Shown: positions 1-6,196, counted from the first letter of the stretch. The stretch: 6,407 nucleotides of DNA from Angelakisella sp. (GCA_022795575.1 JAAWGY010000137.1:1-6407); one strand, 5' to 3'. The notes: a model not told the origin generated them from the letters alone. Program-made: numbers and translations.

Positions 1-29
1 CCTGGGGAGTTTCGCTCCTGCGGGAGCGA

Positions 30-87
30 CCAGGGCCTGCGCGGCCCTGGACCTGCGGCCCGGTAGCCCGGGCGGGCACAACGTGAG
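30..87. repeat. 58-bp direct repeat, copy 1
   Basis: This segment matches 217-274 over 58 bp without gaps, at an offset of 187. I count three differences: position 61 (C against G), position 70 (G against C) and position 81 (A against T). It contains two hairpins: an 8-bp stem 30-37/43-50 with loop TGCGC, and a 6-bp stem 58-63/68-73 with loop TAGC. Positions 61 and 70 are paired in the second stem. Confidence 0.85.
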
Positions 88-138
88 GGACAGGCTGCTC
101 TCTTTCCCATAGGGCTCCCCCGGAGGGCGGAGGGGGCA

Positions 139-216
139 CACGGGGGACTGGTTCCCCCGTGAGGCGCAGCGGAGCCGAAGGCTCCCCGGACCTTCCGCAG
201 AAGGTCCCTGCGCCTC
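139..216. other. Hairpin followed by a potential three-way junction
   Basis: A 9-bp stem, 139-147 with 153-161, is followed by an outer 9-bp stem, GAGGCGCAG (161-169) with CTGCGCCTC (208-216). The outer stem encloses two perfect hairpins: 171-176/180-185 with a GAA loop, and 188-194/201-207 with a 6-nt loop. Only about three nucleotides are left unpaired at the junction, so it folds as a compact three-way junction. Being nearly fully palindromic, it could fold as RNA from either strand. Function unknown; a mobile palindromic element or a structured RNA are both possible. Confidence 0.55.
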
Positions 217-274
217 CCAGGGCCTGCGCGGCCCTGGACCTGCGGCCGGGTAGCCCCGGCGGGCACATCGTGAG
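217..274. repeat. 58-bp direct repeat, copy 2
   Basis: This is the second copy of 30-87. It has the same 8-bp stem (217-224/230-237, loop TGCGC) and the same 6-bp stem (245-250/255-260, loop TAGC). In the second stem a C-G pair has become G-C (248/257), so pairing is kept. It begins directly after the outer stem of the three-way junction ends at 216. Confidence 0.85.
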
Positions 275-334
275 CGAAAGCCTACCGCATCTATCTATCC
301 TCGCAGCCCCTCCGACAAAGCACCCATCCCCCAG

Positions 335-1909
335 CTAAAACCGATAGTATTGGTAGCTCTCAATCTGTAGCAGCTTGTACTGCTCATCCCGGATCACGTA
401 AACATCCACCTCGCCGCCCTCATAAGAGTAGTAGCTGCCCGCCATCTGGTCCTCCAGCACATGGACCGGCTTGCCATTCATCTGCCAGCGGCCGTCTTTG
501 TCCTTCTCCAGGCCGTACTCTTTATACTGGGCAGCAGTCTGCTCCGGATCCAGCGCCGGCCCCACCAGCACCCGGAAAGCCCCCGGCTCCACCCCAAACT
601 CCCTGGCCAGCCGCTTCTGGAGCTCCTTTTCCAGCGACTTCACCCGGAGATCATCGGGGGCGCTGTACCGCAGCATCTCCATAATGACGGCGTTGCTGCG
701 GCTTCGGGCGTAGTCCCGGCTCCCTCCAAGGTCGATGGGGCGGTTCAGCACTGCCCGGGCAACATAGGTGCTGCCGCTGTAGCACCAGTCGCTGAGGTAG
801 TTGTAAAAGAAGGTCTGGCCGCAGGTGGCAAAGGCAGTGGCAGAGGTGAGAACCACCACCGCGGCTGCGGTAAGGGTAAGCGCCCCCAGCCTGCGGTAGG
901 ACAGCACCCCCCTTACCCGCCGCTCCACCTCGGTACGGCTGAAGGCGCTGGCAAACAGCCCACCGGAAAGCCCCGGTACCGCCATCCGCAGCAGACTTTG
1001 GGCGTAGGGGGCGCTTTCCTCCTGCCCCAGCAGCGATAGAGCAGCCTCGTCACAGGCGGCCTCCATGTCCCGGCAGAGCTCCCGGGCCATCAGCCAGACC
1101 AGGGGGTTGTACCAGTGGAGGCAGAGGACGCCTATCATGATGAGCTTGACCAGATTGTCCCGCCGCCGGATGTGCATCGCCTCGTGGGTAAGGATGTGCC
1201 GCAGCAGTCCCCGGTCGCCAAAATCCAGCGAGGCGGGGAGAAGAATGACAGGGCGCAGAATCCCCACCACCACCGGGCTTTGGATGGTGTCGCAGCTGTG
1301 TACCCCGGCGTTTACCCGGCAGGCAATCAGCGTCTGCCGGACGGTGTCGTTTTCCTCGATGGGGTAAAGGCCGTTAAAGTGGTTCCGCCCCCAAATGTAC
1401 CGGTAAAAAAAGGCCAGGGCAACCACCACCATCCCCGCCAGCCCAATGCCGCCGAAGCCCATCCCCAGCTGGCCCATCAGGGAGGGGGCGTTGCCAATGT
1501 GGGCCAACGCCTCCGGCCACAGGTTCTGGTCCTCCGCCACCTGGAGTGCCAAGGAGTATTCCTGGTCCTCTTTGGGGATAAAGCCGAAGTCGATGTCACC
1601 GCTGCCGGAGGTGACGGTAACGTCGCTGACGGCGGCCACAAGGGGGCCCTTGTAGATGGCTGTCGCCTCCTCCTCTGACCACCAGGTTGAGCCAGCATCC
1701 TCCAGGAAGGAGGGCACCGGCAGGGACAGGGGGCTGGAGACCGAAAAGGGCACCAGCAGCCGCACCAGCACCAGGGCCCAAAGCACCGGCATCATCCGCT
1801 TGGGGAGCCGCCGGCCCAGGGTCAGCCGGATGGCCAGCACCACCATTATCATTACCCCGCCGTAAATGCTCATCAGCCACAGGGGCATACCAAAACGGAA
1901 CTGAATCAT
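335..1909 (-). CDS. BlaR1/MecR1-like M56 membrane metallopeptidase without a penicillin-binding sensor domain
   Basis: Likely signal-transducing zinc protease that relieves repression by the neighbouring BlaI-type regulator. Seen in the 524-residue protein: hydrophobic segments near residues 8-30, 40-58, 150-172, 254-275 and 342-362; a zinc-protease motif HEAMH at 242-246; and downstream acidic residues around E283 and D287 in the EAACDE block that follows the NPLVW segment, typical of peptidase family M56. The roughly 160 residues after the last membrane segment should be extracellular. They are too short for the class D beta-lactamase-like sensor of staphylococcal BlaR1 and show no SxxK/SxN/KTG set, so the ligand is unknown and need not be a beta-lactam. 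The tail includes DGRWQMNGK and a VDVYVIRD segment, an arrangement I recall from Clostridia M56 proteins. The ATG overlaps the blaI-like stop as ATGA, implying translational coupling. Confidence 0.88.
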   Translation of the reverse strand: MIQFRFGMPLWLMSIYGGVMIMVVLAIRLTLGRRLPKRMMPVLWALVLVRLLVPFSVSSPLSLPVPSFLEDAGSTWWSEEEATAIYKGPLVAAVSDVTVTSGSGDIDFGFIPKEDQEYSLALQVAEDQNLWPEALAHIGNAPSLMGQLGMGFGGIGLAGMVVVALAFFYRYIWGRNHFNGLYPIEENDTVRQTLIACRVNAGVHSCDTIQSPVVVGILRPVILLPASLDFGDRGLLRHILTHEAMHIRRRDNLVKLIMIGVLCLHWYNPLVWLMARELCRDMEAACDEAALSLLGQEESAPYAQSLLRMAVPGLSGGLFASAFSRTEVERRVRGVLSYRRLGALTLTAAAVVVLTSATAFATCGQTFFYNYLSDWCYSGSTYVARAVLNRPIDLGGSRDYARSRSNAVIMEMLRYSAPDDLRVKSLEKELQKRLAREFGVEPGAFRVLVGPALDPEQTAAQYKEYGLEKDKDGRWQMNGKPVHVLEDQMAGSYYSYEGGEVDVYVIRDEQYKLLQIESYQYYRF

Positions 1910-2271
1910 CTTTTTTCCCCGCCTTTCTCCTGGATCAACCGCAGCAGCTCCTGGGTGTCCTCCTCCCCGATTCCCCGCTCCCGGAGAAAGGAGGAGAAAA
2001 ACAGCTCGCTGCTGCCGCCAAACATCCTTTCAATCAGGGCGTTGGTCTCCTCCCGCTGTACCGCCGCCCGTTCCACCAGGGGGGTACAGAGGAAGTCCGG
2101 CTCGTCCCGGCGGACCGCCCCCTTTTCCACACATTTTTTGATGACGGTATAGGTGGTGTTTTTGTTCCAGCCAATCCGCTGGGACAGCACCTCCACCACC
2201 CTGCGGGCGGGAACCGGGCCCTCATCCCACAGCACCTCCATCACCTTCCGCTCCGAATCAAAGAGCTTCAT
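1906..2271 (-). CDS. BlaI/MecI/CopY-family transcriptional repressor
   Basis: DNA-binding repressor, probably dimeric, controlling its own operon and perhaps distant targets. The 121-residue product starting MKLFDSE has the family layout. Residues about 1-70 form the winged helix, with a recognition-helix segment NKNTTYTVIKK and a wing ending in DFLCTPLV. A C-terminal helical part of about 50 residues should dimerise and carry the site cut on induction. I chose the ATG at 2271, because an AAGGAAGG-like ribosome binding site lies just upstream and BlaI homologues begin near this residue; an in-frame ATG at 2310 would add 13 unlike residues. It precedes the M56 protease gene with a 4-bp overlap, the classic repressor/sensor pair. 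Family assignment is firm; the regulated function is not known, as no beta-lactamase or transporter gene is in the window. Confidence 0.92.
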   Translation of the reverse strand: MKLFDSERKVMEVLWDEGPVPARRVVEVLSQRIGWNKNTTYTVIKKCVEKGAVRRDEPDFLCTPLVERAAVQREETNALIERMFGGSSELFFSSFLRERGIGEEDTQELLRLIQEKGGEKR

Positions 2272-2351
2272 TTTCCTGACCTTCCTTTCTGGCCGGCAGG
2301 ACAGGGGCACAGGGGAGGCTCCCGCCCTTTTCCAGCCGCCGGCCTAAGCCG

Positions 2352-2367
2352 GACGATTGCAATCGTC
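2352..2367. promoter_or_regulatory. Candidate BlaI operator 1 (perfect 16-bp palindrome)
   Basis: GACGATTGCAATCGTC is its own reverse complement. It lies just downstream of the proposed blaI -10 box, around the expected transcription start, and shares the GAC-N-A half-site with operators 2 and 3. BlaI-family operators are known dyads of the GACTACA/TGTAGTC type. Confidence 0.7.
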
Positions 2368-2374
2368 TGACTAA

Positions 2375-2392
2375 AGACTACCACAGTCGTCT
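2375..2392. promoter_or_regulatory. Candidate BlaI operator 2, over the -10 box
   Basis: AGACTACCACAGTCGTCT is an imperfect dyad with half-sites AGACTAC and, on the other strand, AGACGAC. Its centre is 24 bp from the centre of operator 1. It covers the proposed -10 hexamer of the blaI-like promoter, so binding would block transcription. Confidence 0.7.
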
Positions 2393-2403
2393 GCCGCCGT
2401 CAA
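2375..2403 (-). promoter_or_regulatory. Promoter of the blaI-blaR1-like operon
   Basis: On the minus strand TTGACG (2403-2398) is followed after exactly 17 bp by TAGTCT (2380-2375). The -35 box is near consensus and the -10 box is weak. The expected start near 2368 gives a leader of about 97 nt before the ATG at 2271. All three candidate operators overlap or flank it. Confidence 0.6.
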
Positions 2404-2421
2404 GACGATTGCGGTAGTCTT
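2402..2421. promoter_or_regulatory. Candidate BlaI operator 3, at the -35 box
   Basis: AAGACGATTGCGGTAGTCTT is an imperfect dyad with half-sites AAGACGAT and, on the other strand, AAGACTAC. Its centre is 28 bp from that of operator 2. Its left edge overlaps the proposed -35 hexamer. Three sites in 70 bp suggest cooperative autorepression. Confidence 0.7.
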
Positions 2422-2527
2422 AACAGATTGTTCAGAAATCGGGGAATAGGGGCGGGATGACCGGCCCCAAGGGACACTCCCTCACTGCCGGAAACCCTCT
2501 TTTCCCGGAAACTTTACAATTATTTCA

Positions 2528-2556
2528 TTGCAAAGCTCATCCGCCTACCCTATAAT
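2528..2556 (+). promoter_or_regulatory. Promoter of the zinc-ribbon protein-galU operon
   Basis: TTGCAA (2528-2533), a 17-bp spacer and a perfect TATAAT (2551-2556) lie in a locally AT-richer stretch. Transcription would start near 2563, giving a leader of about 117 nt before the TTG start at 2680. That leader holds a short CGCCC/GGGCG hairpin (2588-2600) of unknown importance. Confidence 0.65.
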
Positions 2557-2679
2557 AAGAAGAAACGCAATGCCGCCTTTTCCGGCCCGCCCGGAGGGCG
2601 CCGTATTTTAGGGGCTGAATCCGCAGCTCCAAAGAGCCCGTATTCACAGCTTCTTACTTTTGCGATAGGAGTTGATACC

Positions 2680-3735
2680 TTGTCGAACTATACCGGATAC
2701 CGCTGCCCGGTGTGCGGCAAAGCCTTTGCCCCCGGGGATGATGTGGTGGTCTGCCCCGACTGTGGCACCCCTCACCACCGGGAATGCTACCGGAGCCTTG
2801 GCCGCTGCGCCCAGGAGGACAAGCACGCCGCCGGAGAGCAATGGTCCCCTGCCCCCTCGCCGGAGGACATCCCTGCCGCCGGAGGCCAGGCCACCCTCAT
2901 CTGCCCCCGGTGTGGTTCCCACAACCCGGCGGGGAATATCTTCTGCCAGGTCTGCGGCCATCAGCTCACCGCCGGGCAGGTCCCCGGCCAGCCTGTTCCG
3001 CCGCCCCCCGGCCCCCAGCAGGGTTACCGGCCCTTTGGCCAGGAGGAGGCCCCCCGGCAGGACCAGGGCTTTGGTCCCGGCGCTGCCGGCTGCGGGGGTA
3101 CGCCCCAGTGGTTCCGCAACATCTTCCCGGAGTTAGGGGACGACCAGGAGCTGGCCCCCGGCGTTACAAACCGGGATGTCTGCTACTACGTGGGTCCGAA
3201 TTCCTTCGTCTTTCTCCTCCGGTTTCAGCGGCTGCTCCAGCCGGGCTTTAAGATTTCGGTAAACTGGTCCGCCTTCTTCTTTTCCTTCTTCTACTGCTTC
3301 TACCGCAAGATGTATAAGCTGGGGGCGCTGCTGCTGGCCATTGTGGCCGGCTCCATGGTGCCGGTCTTTTGGGCGGCCTACCCTCTCTTTGCCGAGATTT
3401 GGGCGGAATACGGCACCCTCACCATGGACGCCCTCTATGCCCTCTCCTCCCCGGCGGCCCAGCAGTTTGCCTCGGCCGCCATGCTCTTCCGCACAGTATC
3501 GCTGCTGGTAAGCCTCTTCTGCGGCTTTTTCTTCAACAGCCTGTACTGCCGCCGGGCCTGCCAGGAGATCCGCACCGTGCGGGAGACAGGGCACTTTTCC
3601 TCCGGCTCGCCGGAGTACCGCTACGCCCTGGCCCACCGGGGCGGGGTAAACCTCAACGCCGTGCTGGTGGCGGTCTGCACCCTGATGGTCTTCTACATCA
3701 TCGGCTGTGTGGGTTTAACCTACCAACTCATGTAA
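2680..3735 (+). CDS. Membrane protein with N-terminal prokaryotic RING-like and zinc-ribbon modules and a DUF2628-like C-terminus
   Basis: Function unknown. The 351-residue product has three parts. Residues 6-43 carry CxxC (9, 12), CxxC (25, 28), HH (32-33) and C36, resembling the prokaryotic RING-finger type 1 module. Residues 74-95 form a zinc ribbon with C75, C78, C89 and C92. After a Pro/Gln/Gly-rich linker (about 98-145), the C-terminal half has an aromatic stretch, NWSAFFFSFFYCFYRKMY (195-212), then hydrophobic segments near 213-235, 266-288 and 324-347, as in DUF2628-type membrane proteins. The start is TTG: AGGAG at 2667-2671 lies 8 nt before it, and the zinc module begins straight after it. 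The gene ends 13 bp before galU and probably shares its mRNA. A cytoplasmic zinc-binding head on a membrane anchor suggests an assembly or regulatory role; that is inference. Confidence 0.85.
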   Translation: MSNYTGYRCPVCGKAFAPGDDVVVCPDCGTPHHRECYRSLGRCAQEDKHAAGEQWSPAPSPEDIPAAGGQATLICPRCGSHNPAGNIFCQVCGHQLTAGQVPGQPVPPPPGPQQGYRPFGQEEAPRQDQGFGPGAAGCGGTPQWFRNIFPELGDDQELAPGVTNRDVCYYVGPNSFVFLLRFQRLLQPGFKISVNWSAFFFSFFYCFYRKMYKLGALLLAIVAGSMVPVFWAAYPLFAEIWAEYGTLTMDALYALSSPAAQQFASAAMLFRTVSLLVSLFCGFFFNSLYCRRACQEIRTVRETGHFSSGSPEYRYALAHRGGVNLNAVLVAVCTLMVFYIIGCVGLTYQLM

Positions 3736-3748
3736 AGGACGTGCTGCC

Positions 3749-4624
3749 ATGAAAGTAACAAAAGCCGTTATCCCCGCCGCCGGCCTGGGCACCCGTGTGC
3801 TCCCCGCCACCAAGTCGGTGCCCAAGGAGATGCTGCCTATTGTGGACCGCCCCGCCATCCATTATATTGTAGAAGAGGCGGTGCGGGCGGGCATCACCGA
3901 TATTCTCATCATCACCAGCCGGGGCAAATCCAGCGTGGAGGATTACTTTGACCGCGCCCCCGAGCTGGAGGAGCGGCTGCTGGCCTCCGGCAAGGAGGAG
4001 CTGTACCGCCAGATCACCGAAGTGACACAGATGGCCAACATCCAGTACGTCCGCCAGCAGGAGGCCAAAGGGCTGGGACACGCCGTCCTCTGCGCCAAAA
4101 GCTTTGTGGGCAGCGATCCCTTTGCCGTCCTCTATGGGGACGACGTCATCATCTCCCCGCCGGACCAGCCCGCCATTGGGCAGCTCTGCGCCGCCTACGA
4201 CCGGTACGGCCTGGGGGTGGTGGGCATCAAGGAGGTGACGCCCCAGCAGATCCTCCGGTACTCCTCCCTGGCGGTGGAGCCCCTGGAGGACCGGATCTTC
4301 CGCGTCACCGATATGGTGGAGAAGCCCACGCCGGATAAGGTCCTTTCCCTCTACTCCATCCTGGGGCGGTGCGTCCTCCCCGCCGAGGTCTTCTCGATAC
4401 TGGAGAACACCCCGCCGGGGGCAGGCGGGGAGCTTCAGCTCACCGACGCCATGCGCACCATCACCCATACCCGGGGAATGACGGGGGTGGACTATGTGGG
4501 TAAGCGGTACGATATGGGCAACAAGCTGGGTGTGCTGGAGGCCATTGTGGAGGTGGGGCTGGCCCACCCGGAGATTGGGGAGGGGTTCCGGGACTACCTG
4601 CGGGGCCTTTGCGGGACGCTGTAA
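3749..4624 (+). CDS. galU: UTP-glucose-1-phosphate uridylyltransferase
   Basis: Cytoplasmic enzyme making UDP-glucose and pyrophosphate from UTP and glucose-1-phosphate, supplying UDP-glucose for glycolipids, capsule, teichoic acid decoration and galactose metabolism. The 291-residue product matches the usual bacterial length (B. subtilis GtaB is about 292). Seen: the nucleotide-binding start AAGLGTRVLPATKSVPKEML (10-29), QQEAKGLGHA (103-112), the metal-binding region YGDDV (129-133), EKP (191-193), GGELQLTDA (226-234) and GKRYDMGNK (251-259). The ATG is preceded by AAAGGA (3734-3739), 9 nt upstream, overlapping the stop of the previous gene, so the two are almost certainly co-transcribed. 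In B. subtilis the homologue is called gtaB. No other sugar-nucleotide genes are in the window, so the polymer it serves is not shown. Confidence 0.96.
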   Translation: MKVTKAVIPAAGLGTRVLPATKSVPKEMLPIVDRPAIHYIVEEAVRAGITDILIITSRGKSSVEDYFDRAPELEERLLASGKEELYRQITEVTQMANIQYVRQQEAKGLGHAVLCAKSFVGSDPFAVLYGDDVIISPPDQPAIGQLCAAYDRYGLGVVGIKEVTPQQILRYSSLAVEPLEDRIFRVTDMVEKPTPDKVLSLYSILGRCVLPAEVFSILENTPPGAGGELQLTDAMRTITHTRGMTGVDYVGKRYDMGNKLGVLEAIVEVGLAHPEIGEGFRDYLRGLCGTL

Positions 4625-4652
4625 GCTCTTTACTGCCGGGCACAGGCCGGCG

Positions 4653-4680
4653 ACCATTGGGAGAAATTTCCTGGTTTTTT
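4653..4680 (+). terminator. Weak intrinsic terminator after galU
   Basis: ACCA (4653-4656) pairs with TGGT (4672-4675). After a TT bulge, GGGA (4659-4662) pairs with TTCC (4668-4671, one G-T pair), leaving a 5-nt loop. A run of six T (4675-4680) follows. The stem is weak, so some read-through into the rpsF operon is plausible. Confidence 0.45.
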
Positions 4681-4686
4681 GTAAGA

Positions 4687-4727
4687 ATAGCGGCGAAGGA
4701 CTTGACAAGCCGGTCCTTCGCCGCTAT
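4687..4727. repeat. Perfect 15-bp inverted repeat enclosing the rpsF -35 box
   Basis: The left arm 4687-4701 (ATAGCGGCGAAGGAC) is the exact reverse complement of 4713-4727, separated by 11 nt. The -35 hexamer TTGACA occupies the first six bases of the loop, and the right arm runs into the -10 box. It could be a dyad for a regulator, a DNA cruciform, or a hairpin in read-through mRNA from galU. No T-tract follows on either strand. Confidence 0.8.
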
Positions 4728-4730
4728 AAT
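4702..4730 (+). promoter_or_regulatory. Consensus sigma-A promoter of rpsF-ssb-rpsR
   Basis: TTGACA (4702-4707), a spacer of exactly 17 bp and TATAAT (4725-4730) match the housekeeping consensus at all twelve positions, as suits a ribosomal protein operon. The start should fall near 4737, giving a leader of about 75 nt. Confidence 0.92.
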
Positions 4731-4737
4731 CATAGTG

Positions 4738-4811
4738 TTATGCCATATGTTGGCTTAACTCCTTGCCCCATTGGGAATATGGGGCCTAATGTCCATAAGG
4801 AGGTGTAAAAA
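4738..4811 (+). promoter_or_regulatory. Structured rpsF mRNA leader, candidate autoregulatory element
   Basis: The leader can form a small 5' hairpin (GCCA 4742-4745 with TGGC 4751-4754, plus TTA/TAA beyond a mismatch). It also has a 7-bp hairpin, GCCCCAT (4765-4771) with ATGGGGC (4779-4785). Immediately before the latter, CTCCTT (4759-4764) is complementary to AAGGAG (4797-4802), the core of the rpsF ribosome binding site. Pairing would extend the hairpin across an 11-nt bulge and hide the ribosome binding site. Autogenous control of rpsF leaders by the S6:S18 complex is known in bacteria. I do not see the CCG trinucleotide reported for that motif within this leader, so the ligand is open. 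Confidence 0.5.
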
Positions 4812-5102
<291 letters not shown>

Positions 5103-5114
5103 GGAGGTTTTGTC

Positions 5115-5585
5115 ATGTTCAACAAGGCAATCCTTATCGGGCGGCTGGTTGCCGACCCGGAGCTGCGGCAGATTCCCAACGGCACCTATGTCACCACCTT
5201 CCGCATCGCGGTAGACCGTCGCTTTAAGAGCCAGGACGGCGAGCGCAAGGCGGACTTTATCGACATCGTCAGCTGGCGGCAGCAGGCAGAATTTGTTTGC
5301 CGGTACTTCCACAAGGGGGACGCCATCGGTGTCGATGGCTCCATCCAGACCAGGAGCTACGAGGACCGCCAGGGCAACAAGCGCACCGCCTTTGAGGTGG
5401 TGGCCGACAACGTCTTTTTTGTAGGCGGCAAGAGCAGCGGTAACGGCGGCGGCACATGGTCCGGCCAGGCCGCGGCGCCTGCTCCCGTCCCTGCGGCCCC
5501 CGCCCCTGCCGCTCCGGTGGCCTACTCCAACGGAGCCGCCAGCGACTTTGAGGAAGTGGAGATCGACAACGACCTCCCCTTCTAA
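5115..5585 (+). CDS. ssb: Single-stranded DNA-binding protein
   Basis: Binds single-stranded DNA during replication, repair and recombination, and recruits partner proteins through its C-terminal tip. The 156-residue product has an OB-fold in residues 1-105, opening MFNKAILIGRLVADPELR and including FIDIVSWRQQAEFVCRY and the DRQGNKRTAFEVVADNVFFV end strand. It is followed by a glycine- then alanine/proline-rich flexible linker (about 106-140) and the acidic tail ending DNDLPF. AAGGAGG (5101-5107) overlaps the rpsF stop. Its position between rpsF and rpsR marks it as the essential housekeeping SSB of Firmicutes rather than a phage or plasmid copy. The Ala/Pro linker is compositionally biased, as is common in GC-rich relatives. 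Confidence 0.97.
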   Translation: MFNKAILIGRLVADPELRQIPNGTYVTTFRIAVDRRFKSQDGERKADFIDIVSWRQQAEFVCRYFHKGDAIGVDGSIQTRSYEDRQGNKRTAFEVVADNVFFVGGKSSGNGGGTWSGQAAAPAPVPAAPAPAAPVAYSNGAASDFEEVEIDNDLPF

Positions 5586-5631
5586 CCCCGGATACTGACA
5601 TTGACTTTACCTGTAAAAGGAGGTTTTTCCT

Positions 5632-5880
5632 ATGGCTATGGATCGTTCCGACCGTCCTATGCGGGACCGCCGGCCCAAGCGCAAGGTCTGCGCCTTCTGC
5701 GCCGACCGCGTCGAGGATATCGATTACAAGGATATCCCCCGTCTGCGCCGCTATCTCTCCGAGCGGGCCAAGATCGTCCCCCGCCGTGTCACCGGCACCT
5801 GCGCCCGGCACCAGCGCCAGCTCACGGTTGCCATCAAGCGCGCCCGGCATCTGGCGCTGCTGCCCTACATCAGCGACTGA
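5632..5880 (+). CDS. rpsR: Small ribosomal subunit protein bS18, zinc-binding type
   Basis: 30S protein that partners S6 on the platform. The 82-residue product has a basic N-terminus (DRSDRPMRDRRPKRK), the conserved core IDYKD (30-34), LSERAKIVPRRVTG (42-55) and IKRARHLALLPY (68-79). Cysteines 20 and 23 together with C57 and H60 form a C/C/C/H set, the zinc-binding (C+) version of S18; zinc-free paralogues lose these residues. AAAAGGAGG (5615-5623) lies 8 nt before the ATG. It is separated from ssb by 46 bp and is the last gene before a strong terminator. Confidence 0.97.
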   Translation: MAMDRSDRPMRDRRPKRKVCAFCADRVEDIDYKDIPRLRRYLSERAKIVPRRVTGTCARHQRQLTVAIKRARHLALLPYISD

Positions 5881-5905
5881 TTCTGCTGGTTTTATAGCGC
5901 CGATT

Positions 5906-5944
5906 AAGGCCCTTTCCCGGTTGGGAAAGGGCCTTTTGTTTGTT
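5906..5944 (+). terminator. Intrinsic terminator of rpsF-ssb-rpsR
   Basis: A perfect 13-bp stem, AAGGCCCTTTCCC (5906-5918) with its reverse complement at 5923-5935, has a GGTT loop. A T-rich tail, TTTTGTTTGTT, begins at the base of the stem. It lies 26 bp after the rpsR stop. Confidence 0.95.
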
Positions 5945-5948
5945 GAAA

Positions 5949-6018
5949 GGGGCTGTTGGGGGGAGGGGGGCCTGGTATGGCTGTTCTAAATGGATAAGCT
6001 TTGCTTTGGGGGGGGAGG
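5949..6018 (+). other. G-tract cluster with possible quadruplex potential
   Basis: Runs of G at 5949-5952, 5958-5963, 5965-5970 and 6008-6015 lie just after the rpsR terminator. Three of the tracts fall within 22 bp, and the two six-G runs could each supply two short tracts. Whether it folds is untested. Confidence 0.35.
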
Positions 6019-6140
6019 CTTTTAGGCCCGTCTGCCAAAAATGCGCCCGCCCACACAACCAAACAAGGCCACAAACCAGCAAGCCCATCCAAAACCAATC
6101 CCCCCGGCGGCCCCGAGGGCCGAAGGCCAAAGGGGTTCTT

Positions 6141-6175
6141 CCCCCCGCAGGGAATCAAAATCCGCCGGAGGCACC
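6141..6175. repeat. GC-rich spaced repeat, copy A
   Basis: It starts CCCCCCGCAGGGAATCA and ends ATCCGCCGGAGGCACC. It matches copy B (6197-6230) except for an AA/G difference in the middle, which makes it one base longer. The spacing between copies is about 55 bp, and similar ACCGAAGGGAGGGA-like sequence follows each copy. Confidence 0.85.
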
Positions 6176-6196
6176 ACCCGACCGAAGGGAGGGAAT

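Larger units (their letters stand above)
1..334. other. Gene-free, hairpin-rich spacer downstream of the blaR1-like gene
   Basis: I find no credible coding sequence here. The stretch is very GC-rich and mostly made of perfect short inverted repeats: 12-18/23-29, 30-37/43-50, 58-63/68-73, 139-147/153-161, 161-169/208-216, 171-176/180-185, 188-194/201-207, 217-224/230-237 and 245-250/255-260. The hexamer CCTGCG occurs six times (17, 36, 52, 207, 223, 239), often in or beside a loop. No hairpin is followed by a T-tract on either strand, so an ordinary intrinsic terminator for the minus-strand gene is not evident. It may be an intergenic repeat element or a structured RNA; the sequence alone does not decide. 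Confidence 0.7.

Noticed and set aside
2272..2310. Upstream ATG at 2310 for the BlaI-like gene
   Set aside because: It would add 13 residues unlike family members and ignore the purine-rich ribosome binding site just before the ATG at 2271.
1687..2370. Plus-strand open frame opposite the BlaI-like gene and the start of the BlaR1-like gene
   Set aside because: The minus-strand genes have clear family motifs; this frame is a compositional shadow.
2449..2468. Imperfect GGGGC/GCCCC hairpin between the two divergent promoters
   Set aside because: A short stem with an internal mismatch and no T-tract; expected by chance in this GC-rich DNA.
3728..4708. Long minus-strand open frame of 326 codons opposite galU
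   Set aside because: It is the reverse shadow of a clear galU gene in GC-rich DNA; its His/Gly-rich product has no recognisable domain.
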